NCBI GenBank assembly: GCA_964369755.1
Contig: CAYJFY010000010.1
Coordinates: 4,571 to 68,570 of the forward strand
DNA: 64,000 nucleotides
Source of the DNA: CAUPWF01 sp964369755
Lineage (GTDB): Bacteria > Bacillota > Clostridia > Lachnospirales > Lachnospiraceae
Direction of reading: 5' to 3'
Shown here in pieces: positions 26,350 through 35,863 of this stretch. Under the pieces are notes generated by a model. That model did not search any database and had not been told where the DNA came from. It worked only from the letters and a program-made list of their open reading frames with translations. The position numbers and the translations under genes were made by a program. Every line of letters begins with the position of its first letter. The stretch's first letter is position 1.

Positions 26350-27732
26350 TTATTTTCTATCTTTCAATTCTACATAGTCGCGGTATGGCGCAAGTGGCTT
26401 ATATGCTGGTCGAATAATCTTATCCACGTTCTTCAACTCTTCTAGTCTATGCGCACTCCATCCGACTACCCTCGCTGCTGCGAAGATCGGTGTATACAGT
26501 TCTTCTGGCAATCCAAGCATTCCATAAACCAATCCACTATAGAAGTCAACATTTGCGTTTACTCCTTTGTAGATGTGACGCTTCTCTCCGATTACTTTTG
26601 GCGCCATATACTCTACCATTTCATAAAGGTTATACTCATCGATATATCCTTTTTCATAAGCAAGCTCTTTTACAAATCCTTTAAATACTTCTGCACGAGG
26701 ATCCGATACCGAATAGATTGCATGACCCATTCCATAAATCAGACCTTTTTTGTCAAATTGTTTTTTATCCAACAAATCTTCTAGATAACGCTTTACTTCT
26801 GCTTCATCTTTCCAATCTTTTACATTTGCCTTCATATCACGAAACATTTCTGTTACTTTTATGTTTGCACCACCATGTTTTGGTCCTTTTAATGATGCCA
26901 TCGACGCTGCCATGGTCGAATAGGTATCTGTTCCCGATGAAGTAACAACATGTGTTGTAAATGTAGAGTTATTTCCACCGCCGTGATCCATATGTAGCAC
27001 CAATGCCATGTCTAGAAGTTTTGCCTCTAACTTGGTGTACTTTCTGTCTTCTCGAAGCATCATAAGAATGTTTTCTGCTGTTGATAATTCAGGTTGTGGA
27101 GCGTATATCCATAGGTCTTCCCCTTGATTATAGTTATATGCATGATATCCATATACCATAAGCATCGGAAATTGACTGATTAGATTGATGCACTGACTTA
27201 GTACATTTTCAATAGATGTGTCGTCGGCTTTCTCGTCATAAGAATATAGTGTCAATATCGAACGGCTTAAGCTATTCATCATATCCTTACTTGGGCTCTT
27301 CATAATAATATCTCTAACAAAATGTGTCGGTAGAGCACGTCTACTCACCATTAACTCGTGAAAATCTTTCATCTGCTGCTCTGTTGGCAGATCCCCAAAC
27401 AATAACAGATATGTAATTTCCTCGAATCCTGTATGTTCCTCGTCTAAAAATCCCTTTACCAAGTCCTTTACGTTGTAACCCCTGTAATAAAGTCTTCCAG
27501 GGCAAGGAACTTCTTCCCCATTCACTATCTCTTTTGCATGTACGTCCGAGATATTTGTCAATCCTGCAAGGACACCCTTACCATTAACATCTCTCAAGCC
27601 TCTTTTAACTTCGTATTTTGCATAGAGCTCTTTTTCTATTGCATTATTCTCCTCAACTAGCTTGGCTAATTGTGTAATCTCCTCTGTGACTCCCATCACT
27701 TCGGCATTATTATATTGCGCTTTTGGTCCCAT
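26350..27732 (-). CDS. gltA: Citrate synthase
   Basis: 460 residues. Condenses acetyl-CoA and oxaloacetate to citrate. C-P-G-R-L-Y-Y-R-G-Y (about 59-68), H-M-D-H-G-G-G-N-N-S-T-F (about 240) with a catalytic His, G-P-x-H-G-G-A-N (about 280) and G-M-G-H-A-I-Y...D-P-R (about 335) are the expected active-site blocks. The ATG at 27732 has GGGAG 9 bases upstream; the frame extends 14 codons to 27774, but without a ribosome binding site. With the aconitase-family enzyme at 37111-39369 this gives the first steps toward 2-oxoglutarate and glutamate. It seems to be transcribed alone. Confidence 0.94.
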   Translation of the reverse strand: MGPKAQYNNAEVMGVTEEITQLAKLVEENNAIEKELYAKYEVKRGLRDVNGKGVLAGLTNISDVHAKEIVNGEEVPCPGRLYYRGYNVKDLVKGFLDEEHTGFEEITYLLLFGDLPTEQQMKDFHELMVSRRALPTHFVRDIIMKSPSKDMMNSLSRSILTLYSYDEKADDTSIENVLSQCINLISQFPMLMVYGYHAYNYNQGEDLWIYAPQPELSTAENILMMLREDRKYTKLEAKLLDMALVLHMDHGGGNNSTFTTHVVTSSGTDTYSTMAASMASLKGPKHGGANIKVTEMFRDMKANVKDWKDEAEVKRYLEDLLDKKQFDKKGLIYGMGHAIYSVSDPRAEVFKGFVKELAYEKGYIDEYNLYEMVEYMAPKVIGEKRHIYKGVNANVDFYSGLVYGMLGLPEELYTPIFAAARVVGWSAHRLEELKNVDKIIRPAYKPLAPYRDYVELKDRK

Positions 27733-27837
27733 ATCGTTCTCTCCCTTCTCCTTATTAATTGCACTTATCTTCATAAATCACACAGAAAATCCATGCGATT
27801 TAAGGTGCACTTGGTTTACATTATAGCAAATATCAGC

Positions 27838-28719
27838 CTAATTCGCAAGTATATCCGCAAGTTGTGCAAAATCTTGCAGTTTTAACACCTCTCCCCGAAC
27901 AGTCGGAGCATATCCTATTTTTTCAATTGCTTGCGCAATTTCTTCTTTATTAAAGTTCAACTCCGCCGAATTATTCAGCGAGTTCTGCAAAGTCTTTCTC
28001 CTCTGATTAAAGGATGCGCGAATCAACTTGAACATCAATGCCTCTTCCCTTACTTGAACTGGTTTCTCTGTATGTGTAGTGAGGCGAATAACTGCCGATC
28101 CCACCTTCGGTCTTGGCATAAAACAATTCGCTGGAACATTCGCCACAATGTATGGTTTCGCATAATATTGTACTGCAAGTGACAGTGCACCATAATCTTT
28201 GGTTCCTGGACCCACTTGCATCCGATCTGCCACTTCTTTTTGCACCATAACTGTAATGCTCTCGATCGGCACTTTCTTCTCAAACAATCCCATAATAATC
28301 GGAGTTGTAATATAATACGGAAGGTTCGCCACGACCTTAATCGGTTTCCCCTCATTCTGCTCTCTCGCAATGGCCCCGATGTCCACCTTGAGCACATCTG
28401 CATTTAGAATCTCTACATTGTCATATGGCGAGAGCGTGTCCTCGAGAATCGGAATCAACGCTTTATCAATCTCTACCGCCACCACTTTTCTTGCTGCACA
28501 GGCTAGGTACTGAGTCATGGTTCCAATTCCTGGACCAATCTCTAAGACGAAATCCTCTTCTGTAATCTCGGCAGACGCTATGATTTTATCCAGAACATGG
28601 GTATCGATCAAAAAATTCTGCCCAAACTTCTTCTGGAAGGTAAAATTGTATTTCTGTAATATCTCTATGGTATTTTGTGGTTGCCCAAGTGTGGGCATTT
28701 TCTTTTCTTTAGATTCCAT
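27838..28719 (-). CDS. rsmA: 16S rRNA dimethyladenosine transferase A
   Basis: 293 residues, RsmA/KsgA. It methylates two adjacent adenosines near the 3' end of 16S rRNA in late 30S assembly. F-G-Q-N-F-L-I-D, the SAM motif E-I-G-P-G-I-G-T-M-T, and the catalytic N-L-P-Y-Y-I are present. R-A-S-F-N-Q-R-R-K-T-L in the C-terminal domain is also typical. The ATG at 28719 lies 5 bases after AAAGGA and overlaps the end of the TatD gene by 11 bases, so it is translationally coupled. The order metG-tatD-rsmA is widely conserved in Firmicutes. Confidence 0.95.
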   Translation of the reverse strand: MESKEKKMPTLGQPQNTIEILQKYNFTFQKKFGQNFLIDTHVLDKIIASAEITEEDFVLEIGPGIGTMTQYLACAARKVVAVEIDKALIPILEDTLSPYDNVEILNADVLKVDIGAIAREQNEGKPIKVVANLPYYITTPIIMGLFEKKVPIESITVMVQKEVADRMQVGPGTKDYGALSLAVQYYAKPYIVANVPANCFMPRPKVGSAVIRLTTHTEKPVQVREEALMFKLIRASFNQRRKTLQNSLNNSAELNFNKEEIAQAIEKIGYAPTVRGEVLKLQDFAQLADILAN

Positions 28720-29485
28720 ACAATTCCTTTCCATTCTGATAGGTTGCTGCTAAAACCGCCTCATAAGAAACTCCTTTGATTTCGGCGATTTCTTCCGCTA
28801 CATATTTCAACTTACTGGAGTCATTTCTCTTTCCTCGATATGGCACTGGCGATAGATACGGCGCATCTGTTTCTAGAAGCAGAGATTCCAGCGGAGTTTC
28901 TTCCACCACCACTTTCAACTTATTTGCATTTTTAAACGTGATCACTCCACCAATCCCGATATAATACCCCAGTTTGACGTATTCTCTGGCGATTTCTGCC
29001 GAACCTGAGAAGCAGTGGATGACACCTCGAAGCCCTTGCCCCTCACTCTTGATGATTTCTAGGGTATCCTCCGTGGCGTCTCTGCTATGAACCACCACTG
29101 GCTTATCCAATTCTCTGGCCAATTGAAGTTGGCGGGTGAACCATTTCTTCTGGATTTCCTTCTCTTCTACATTCCAGTGGTAATCTAGACCAATTTCTCC
29201 TACTGCCACCACCTTCTCCAGAAGAAGCAATCTTTTTATTTCCGCAAATACATCTTCATCTAGGCATCCCACTTCATCGGGATGAATCCCCACCGTAGCA
29301 TATACAAAGGGGAATTGTTTTGCCAACTCAATGGACTGCTTGCAGCCAGCAAAACTCGCTCCTATATTCACAACATATTCGACCCCACTGTCTTTTAGAC
29401 CTGTCAAGAGTTCCTCTCGATCCCCATCGAATTGCTCATCATCGTAATGTGCATGACTCTCAAATATTCTTGCCTCTAAGCTCAT
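28709..29485 (-). CDS. TatD-family metal-dependent hydrolase
   Basis: 258 residues. Cytosolic TIM-barrel hydrolase or DNase of the TatD family. Metal ligands appear in S-H-A-H-Y-D (the usual H-x-H; position one of the motif is conserved), G-E-I-G-L-D-Y-H, H-S-R-D-A, H-C-F-S-G-S and E-T-D-A-P-Y-L-S-P. I chose the ATG at 29485; a GTG at 29506 would add seven residues without a good ribosome site. It lies between metG and rsmA, the common Firmicutes order. Confidence 0.92.
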   Translation of the reverse strand: MSLEARIFESHAHYDDEQFDGDREELLTGLKDSGVEYVVNIGASFAGCKQSIELAKQFPFVYATVGIHPDEVGCLDEDVFAEIKRLLLLEKVVAVGEIGLDYHWNVEEKEIQKKWFTRQLQLARELDKPVVVHSRDATEDTLEIIKSEGQGLRGVIHCFSGSAEIAREYVKLGYYIGIGGVITFKNANKLKVVVEETPLESLLLETDAPYLSPVPYRGKRNDSSKLKYVAEEIAEIKGVSYEAVLAATYQNGKELYGI

Positions 29486-29531
29486 AACTCTCTCTTTCTC
29501 TGTCACTTTACTCTATACCCGAATCTCTCGA

Positions 29532-31436
29532 TTAGAGGATTTCTGCCCCTGATGGCATAGATTTCTCTGGTGTCATAATCGAAAGATTTCCATCTGCGTC
29601 CTCTGCACATAGAATCATTCCCTCCGATAATACACCTGCTAGCTTCGCTGGCTTCAAGTTCACCAATACCATGACCTTCTTCCCTACAAGTTCCTCTGGT
29701 TTATAATGCGCCTTAATTCCCGAAACAATCTGCTTTACTTGGCTACCAATCTTCACTTGTGAGCATAGAAGCTTCTTCGATTTCTTCACTTCCTCGCAAG
29801 CGATGATCTCGCCTACTTGAAACTGCATCTTCATGAAATCTCCAAATTCAATCTCTTCTTTCGCCTCGATATCGATTCCAGCCTCTTCTGCCGCTTCCTC
29901 TTCTACTGGGTGTAGCTCAGAAACCTTGGCCAACACTTCTTCCACATCAAGTCTTGCAAATAAAATCTCTGGCGTTTCTGTCACCTTTCCGTCCTTCATC
30001 TGCTGGAAAATCTTCGCTGAAGTCTCAGGCATAAATGCTTCTAGTAACTCTGCTCCCTTTGTAATCCCTGCAATCAGGTTCCACAAAACAGTCTCTAGGC
30101 GATCACTCATGGCCTCATCTTTTGCCAATGCCCAAGGCATGGTCTCATCGATGTATTTGTTACAACGCTTAAACAGATTGAAGATCTCTGTCATGGCATC
30201 TGCCACTCTCAATTGGTCCATTTTATCATTGACAAGGTCTGGTGTCTTCTCAATCAATGCCTTCAAGTCCGCATCAATCTCTGCTTGATCCAAGCACACC
30301 TGCTTATCCGTCACACTTCCATTGAAGTATTTATTTGTCATAGAAACCGTACGATTCACAAGGTTTCCTAGGGTATTCGCTAAATCGGAGTTCATACGCT
30401 CTACCATAAGTTCCCATGTAATGACACCATCGTTGTCAAATGGCATCTCGTGAAGCACGAAGTAGCGCACTGCATCCACGCCAAAGAATTCCACTAACTC
30501 CTCTGCGTAGAGTACATTCCCCTTGGACTTACTCATCTTGCCATCCCCTTGTAGCAACCAAGGATGTCCAAAGATTTGCTTCGGCAACGGTTGATCCAAC
30601 GCCATCAAGAAGATTGGCCAGTAAATCGTGTGGAAGCGGATGATATCCTTCCCGATTAGGTGTAGGTCTGCAGGCCAGTTCTTAAAATATTGCTCTGTCG
30701 ATTCCCCCTCACAGTCAAATCCAATTCCTGTAATATAGTTCGTCAATGCATCTAACCATACATAAACTACGTGTCTCTCGTCAAAGTCAACTGGAATTCC
30801 CCATTTGAACGAGGTACGTGAAACACATAGATCTTGCAACCCTGGCAACAAGAAGTTGTTCATCATCTCATTTTTTCTCGATACCGGCTGAATAAACTCT
30901 GGATGCTCATTGATGTGAGCAATGAGTCGATCTGCATACTTACTCATCTTAAAGAAATAGGCTTCCTCTTGGGCTGGCTGTACTTCTCTTCCACAATCTG
31001 GGCATTTCCCATCTACCAATTGTGACTCCGTGAAGAAGGACTCACAAGGTGTACAATACAACCCTTCATAATGCCCCTTGTAGATATCGCCTTGCTCATA
31101 TAATTTCTTGAATATCTTCTGTACTTGTGAAACATGGTCCTCATCGGTTGTACGGATGAATTTATCATAAGATGTGTTCATCAAATCCCAAATATTTCTG
31201 ATGTCTCCCGCTACGTGATCCACGAATTCTTGTGGTGTAATCCCCGCTTCTTCTGCCTTTAACTCTATTTTCTGTCCATGCTCATCTGTTCCTGTCATAA
31301 AGAACACGTCATACCCTTGATTTCTCTTATGTCTTGCAATGGCATCTGCCAAAATAATCTCATACACATTTCCGATATGTGGCTTTCCAGATGTATAAGC
31401 AATCGCTGTCGTGATGTAATATTTTTTATTTTCCAT
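29532..31436 (-). CDS. metG: Methionyl-tRNA synthetase
   Basis: 634 residues. Charges tRNA-Met. The HIGH-type motif is P-H-I-G-N (about 18-22). A zinc knuckle follows (C-T-P-C and C-P-D-C, about 127-147), then K-M-S-K-S-K-G-N (about 298-305), an anticodon-binding helical domain, and a C-terminal OB-fold tRNA-binding domain (about 530-634) that makes a dimeric enzyme. No T-box is visible in the 150-base gap upstream; an extended -10 element (TGTTATAAT, minus strand, about 31482-31474) is the likely promoter. Confidence 0.96.
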   Translation of the reverse strand: MENKKYYITTAIAYTSGKPHIGNVYEIILADAIARHKRNQGYDVFFMTGTDEHGQKIELKAEEAGITPQEFVDHVAGDIRNIWDLMNTSYDKFIRTTDEDHVSQVQKIFKKLYEQGDIYKGHYEGLYCTPCESFFTESQLVDGKCPDCGREVQPAQEEAYFFKMSKYADRLIAHINEHPEFIQPVSRKNEMMNNFLLPGLQDLCVSRTSFKWGIPVDFDERHVVYVWLDALTNYITGIGFDCEGESTEQYFKNWPADLHLIGKDIIRFHTIYWPIFLMALDQPLPKQIFGHPWLLQGDGKMSKSKGNVLYAEELVEFFGVDAVRYFVLHEMPFDNDGVITWELMVERMNSDLANTLGNLVNRTVSMTNKYFNGSVTDKQVCLDQAEIDADLKALIEKTPDLVNDKMDQLRVADAMTEIFNLFKRCNKYIDETMPWALAKDEAMSDRLETVLWNLIAGITKGAELLEAFMPETSAKIFQQMKDGKVTETPEILFARLDVEEVLAKVSELHPVEEEAAEEAGIDIEAKEEIEFGDFMKMQFQVGEIIACEEVKKSKKLLCSQVKIGSQVKQIVSGIKAHYKPEELVGKKVMVLVNLKPAKLAGVLSEGMILCAEDADGNLSIMTPEKSMPSGAEIL

Positions 31437-31584
31437 TCTTATTCTCCTTTATTCGAATATTTCTACTCGAAACATTATAACAGAAGAACAGGCTTTTTGC
31501 CACAACTACCGACATCTTTATCCTGCCTTCATACATATTTATCATATGTGATACATAAAATTAAAAAAAATCAGAGGTTCACCT

Positions 31585-33387
31585 ATGCCATCCAAACAGC
31601 GTTTCTATGAAAAACTCTGTTTTTTCATCGCCTCTCTCATTGCCTCATTCGCAATTGTTCTCTCACTTCAACCAAATATGGTTGCCCTTGACGGCACACA
31701 CTCACAATCCATAGAAATGTCGGAGAATGACCTCTCGCAAGACCAAGCATTTCGCGAGTTTACCAATGCCTTTTTTGTAAATGAAGTGTCCAGCAACACG
31801 CTAGGACTCCATTATACCCTCGAGAATCCTGAGTCATACAATATTACAGATGTGGAAATTACATTGGGAGATTTTTCTACAGATACCGATACTCTACTAG
31901 CAAGTATCGAAAATTATGAGAATCAAATCGCAAGTTTTGACTACGACCAACTTTCTGCCGAGAATCAACTCACCTATGATATCTTGCTTCATTATTTTTC
32001 AACAGAGAAAGATTTTTCCAAATACCTCGTATACGAAGAGCCACTAAAGCCATATATCGGTCTACACTCACAACTCCCCGTATTGCTATCTGAATATCCA
32101 TTGCAAACAGAAGAAGACATCATCATTTACCTGCAACTACTGGAAACCATTCCCGATTATTTCGATTCCTTGATGAAATTCGAAGAAGAAAAATCGCATT
32201 CTGGCCTCTTTATGAGCAATGACAGACTAGAGCAAGTTTTATCAGAATGCAATGTTTTTATTTCTATGGAAACAAATTACATGTTATCCACATTTGAATC
32301 TAGAATTTCTACTATACCTGATATCACTCCTGAACACCTCACGCATTACATTGACCAGAATCAAGCTGTGGTTAGAGATTTTGTCATCCCTGCGTATCAA
32401 GACCTAATGGATTCCTTAGAATCGCTGACTGGAACTGGGAACAACACACAAGGACTTTGTTACTATGAAGGGGGACTTCCGTTTTACTCCATGCTTGCCC
32501 AAACTAGCATAGGTACCTCGCGAACCATTCCCGAAATCTCAGACTTAATAGAGGCGCAACTCTTGAGTGACATGGAGGCCATCCAGTCCGCTCTGGCTGA
32601 TTTGGAGTCACACCCTGATTACAACTTTGATACCGATATCAACGAATTTGTATACGCTGACCGCAGCCCAGAAGAAATTCTTGACATCTTGCAGACTCGC
32701 ATGGAATTCACATTTCCACCAGCTGCGGATGTCACCGCCTCAATTAAGGAAGTTCCCTCTGAATTAGAAGGAGTACTAAGCCCTGCGTTCTACCTAATTC
32801 CTGCCATTGATAATCCAACTGAGAATACCATCTATCTCAACCCTGCTCAGATGACAGATCCACTCACCCTATACACCACCCTTGCTCACGAAGGGTATCC
32901 CGGACACCTATATCAAACAACCTACTACACCACCAAGAACCCTGACCCACTTCGAAGTCTCCTAGATTTTGGTGGATATGTGGAAGGTTGGGCCACCTAC
33001 ACGGAGATGACTTCCTATTACCTAAGTGACCTTCCCTCCGAACTCGCCAAACTCTACCAATCCAACGCCTCCCTCTCCCTCGGTCTCTATGCAAGGGCAG
33101 ACATCGGCATTCACTACGAAGGTTGGACTTTGGAAGACACCTCTCATTTCTTTCAAACCTATGGAATTAGTGACATCGCTTCCATCAAAGCAATCTATGA
33201 TCTCGTCATTGCCACACCAACCAACTACCTAAAGTACTACGTTGGCTATTTGGAGATATTAGAGCTAAAGAAAGAATGTATCTCCACTTGGGGAGAAGAC
33301 TTTAGTCAGATTCGTTTCCACACAGAACTATTAGAGATTGGCCCTGCACCATTTGACATAATTCGAAATCAATTACTTGATAAATAA
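31585..33387 (+). CDS. Secreted DUF885-family protein, likely metallopeptidase
   Basis: 600 residues. A signal peptide or N-terminal anchor (hydrophobic, about 11-30) precedes a long helical DUF885 domain. H-E-G-Y-P-G-H at 435-441 and, some 40 residues later, G-G-Y-V-E-G-W-A-T-Y-T-E match the zinc-site pattern of this family, whose members resemble M3/M32-type helical peptidases. GAGG lies 8 bases before the ATG. The gene is monocistronic and divergent from metG. The substrate is unknown; the predicted export suggests use of extracellular peptides. Confidence 0.85.
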   Translation: MPSKQRFYEKLCFFIASLIASFAIVLSLQPNMVALDGTHSQSIEMSENDLSQDQAFREFTNAFFVNEVSSNTLGLHYTLENPESYNITDVEITLGDFSTDTDTLLASIENYENQIASFDYDQLSAENQLTYDILLHYFSTEKDFSKYLVYEEPLKPYIGLHSQLPVLLSEYPLQTEEDIIIYLQLLETIPDYFDSLMKFEEEKSHSGLFMSNDRLEQVLSECNVFISMETNYMLSTFESRISTIPDITPEHLTHYIDQNQAVVRDFVIPAYQDLMDSLESLTGTGNNTQGLCYYEGGLPFYSMLAQTSIGTSRTIPEISDLIEAQLLSDMEAIQSALADLESHPDYNFDTDINEFVYADRSPEEILDILQTRMEFTFPPAADVTASIKEVPSELEGVLSPAFYLIPAIDNPTENTIYLNPAQMTDPLTLYTTLAHEGYPGHLYQTTYYTTKNPDPLRSLLDFGGYVEGWATYTEMTSYYLSDLPSELAKLYQSNASLSLGLYARADIGIHYEGWTLEDTSHFFQTYGISDIASIKAIYDLVIATPTNYLKYYVGYLEILELKKECISTWGEDFSQIRFHTELLEIGPAPFDIIRNQLLDK

Positions 33388-33432
33388 ATTTTTAGATTTC
33401 TCAATATCCGTGTTATGGAAACGGCGTTTTTT

Positions 33433-33476
33433 GGATTAGAAATGGGGGATTGCATTCGCATCCCCCATTTCCAATC
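33433..33476. terminator. Long hairpin between convergent genes
   Basis: A stem of about 18 bp (GGATTAGAAATGGGGGAT against ATCCCCCATTTCCAATCC, one mismatch) lies between the DUF885 gene and the convergent minus-strand gene. T- and A-rich stretches flank it on one side only, so terminator strength is uncertain. Confidence 0.6.
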
Positions 33477-33502
33477 CACTAAAATTCTAATTCACTGAGA
33501 TT

Positions 33503-35848
33503 CTAACCCACTAAGAAGATTTGATCGACATCAATCATCTTTGACGACTGTCGCTCTCCTGTGACATCCAGATAATAAATCCGATTTCTATCATATCCAA
33601 TCAGCATATTCCATGAACCGTCTGCAAATTTCACTGCAATCGGGGTATTTTGATTGATCAAATAGCACATCTGCTCTATCTCGCACCCCGTATAGTTTAT
33701 CGGTGCTCCCATGTTTTCTTCGACTTTGATCTGTATCGCCGTCTTGCCACTTTGCAACTGGCCAATCATGCCAGATAACTGCGGTATCGTGTAATCAAGT
33801 GAACGATTTCCACGCATCCACAATAATTTCTGCGAGGAATCCGTCACCAATCCATAGTGGTCATCCGCCATTTGAATCGCCTCACTCGGACTCGGCGTCT
33901 TCAACAGCAGCTCTCCATAAGAATATACATAATACAGATTCTCATATGGACTCGTCTCAAACTCAAACTGCAATGCATGTGGATTAGCAATCCAGATTGG
34001 ATTGGTTTTATTCGGCTTGCTATCGGTCAGATTCTGCCCATAGGTCAGCCTCGTTTCTTCCACTCCATTTTCAGCAACTAGCTTCTCGATAGAAATATCG
34101 CTTTTTTCCTCTGCCGCATTATTGCTAATGATATCTTGCGCGCTTAGGACATATACCTCATTCTCTCTTATCACCTGATTCAAAATCAGCATATTCTCTT
34201 CTATATAAACACTCTCTGTCCACTGCTCCAGATTCTGATAACTCCGAACCTCTTCCCCAGCTTCATTCACGATACTAATTCGGTACATCGGAGAAATCAA
34301 TACCCCTAATTCTGTATTCCCCGCATCACTTGCATCGGCATAACCGATTACTAAGTCATCCTGTAGAAAATATAGAGGCTTAGCATTTGCATTCTCATCC
34401 CCTGCCACTTCTGTAATTTCACCCGTCTCATAATCTAAGACACTGATTTGTGGCTCTTCTTTCGTTCCAGTATTGTAAGCAACTCGTTCTCCATCCTCGG
34501 AGATTACATATTGACTCTCAGACATATTTTGCCCCAAGCTCTTCTGTTCTCCTGTACTCATGTCGATCTCTACAATTTCTTCCACCGCCAGTACATACAA
34601 CTGATTCGTAGTATCGCTATAGTATGCACGACTTGCCATCTCCTCTTTTGCAACGGCATAAGACTTGTTGTCAATTACAAAGGCAATCTCACTGATTTGA
34701 TTCGCCACTCCATTATAATAATAAATCGCGCTTCCCACATGCCCTTCATGATTGCCACTATTCATATATCCATACACAACGAATACGACACTCCCATCAT
34801 TATCAACCGATAGAATCTTGATATCATGCTGATCATCTAATAGGCGAGGATCTGAAGTTTCAATTTCTCCTAGATATTCGTTGGTGTCCATTTGGAATAA
34901 GGGAATCAAGGTATCCTTCCCTTCATTGAAGAGCCACAATGCACGGTTTTGAACAAACGCTATGCTAGTCTTCTCCTCATTCATCCTGTAGTTTGCATCT
35001 TCTTCCATCTCTGTTGCGCCGATGATAATTCCATTGGTGTCTACGATTGTATTCGTCTCCAAAAGAATTTGTTCCACAGACTGATTATATTGAATCAAGC
35101 TATGCACTTGGTCATCTGTATCATATCCCACTCGATAGAATTCTTCTACATCATACACATATTCTTCTTGCCCCACGCTCTTGACTTGATACTCTAGTCG
35201 AACCGCTGTGAACATGTCAATACACTCCACAATATCCCACTGCGTCGCGCCGATGACCTCCACTTGCATCTCCCCCCACGGCGAACCCGTAGCAAGTACA
35301 TTTTCCTCAATTCCATCCAGCAATCCCTGAACATAGGCCAGATTCTTCTCCAAATTCAACTGCTCATATCCAATAATTCTAGTATAATAATGCAGAATTT
35401 CTGTTTCGCTAAGTGCTAGAGAAATGACTAGCACACTCTCCTCCGCTAGTTTGGAAACCTCTCGTAGATCCAGTGTCACCTCCGTCGCTATGCGCTCTGG
35501 CTCCACCTCTCCTTCTGCCAACACCTCGATTCCATCTGCTGTTACCACCTGATAGAACATTCGCTGTATCGTACGTTCATACGGCTGTATCTTCACTGCT
35601 ATCGCACCATTTCCATTTAATGGTGTAATGACGTCTCTGATTGTCGACACATCCATACTTTCCCGATACCCTACCAACGTATTGACCTCTCGTCCCCAGT
35701 CAAAGGATATGGTCGGTTGACTGGCTCCCGTCGGCTGCTCGATGACTGGAATCGCTTCTTCACTCTGAAACAACACCAGTAAACTTACAGCCCCTACCAG
35801 TAATACGATGATGATAATGCATATTTTTATAATAATGCTCTTTTTCAC
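33503..35848 (-). CDS. Membrane-anchored extracytoplasmic protein of unknown function
   Basis: 781 residues. One N-terminal helix (about 5-28) anchors a large outside domain. The central part (about 285-640) has repeated beta-rich stretches with pairs such as D-I-K-I-L-S-V-D-N-D-G-S-V-V-F-V-V and Q-Y-V-I-S-E-D-G-E-R-V-A-Y-N, which look like blades of a WD40-like beta-propeller. I do not recognise a named family or any catalytic motif. It follows the methyltransferase by 15 bases, so the two are probably co-transcribed. The stop codon lies in a short 14-bp-period direct repeat (33475-33515). Confidence 0.8.
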   Translation of the reverse strand: MKKSIIIKICIIIIVLLVGAVSLLVLFQSEEAIPVIEQPTGASQPTISFDWGREVNTLVGYRESMDVSTIRDVITPLNGNGAIAVKIQPYERTIQRMFYQVVTADGIEVLAEGEVEPERIATEVTLDLREVSKLAEESVLVISLALSETEILHYYTRIIGYEQLNLEKNLAYVQGLLDGIEENVLATGSPWGEMQVEVIGATQWDIVECIDMFTAVRLEYQVKSVGQEEYVYDVEEFYRVGYDTDDQVHSLIQYNQSVEQILLETNTIVDTNGIIIGATEMEEDANYRMNEEKTSIAFVQNRALWLFNEGKDTLIPLFQMDTNEYLGEIETSDPRLLDDQHDIKILSVDNDGSVVFVVYGYMNSGNHEGHVGSAIYYYNGVANQISEIAFVIDNKSYAVAKEEMASRAYYSDTTNQLYVLAVEEIVEIDMSTGEQKSLGQNMSESQYVISEDGERVAYNTGTKEEPQISVLDYETGEITEVAGDENANAKPLYFLQDDLVIGYADASDAGNTELGVLISPMYRISIVNEAGEEVRSYQNLEQWTESVYIEENMLILNQVIRENEVYVLSAQDIISNNAAEEKSDISIEKLVAENGVEETRLTYGQNLTDSKPNKTNPIWIANPHALQFEFETSPYENLYYVYSYGELLLKTPSPSEAIQMADDHYGLVTDSSQKLLWMRGNRSLDYTIPQLSGMIGQLQSGKTAIQIKVEENMGAPINYTGCEIEQMCYLINQNTPIAVKFADGSWNMLIGYDRNRIYYLDVTGERQSSKMIDVDQIFLVG

Positions 35849-35863
35849 TACACATTGCTCCTC

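Noticed and set aside
31437..31584. T-box leader before metG
   Set aside because: Too short, and no T-box sequence or terminator/antiterminator pair is visible.
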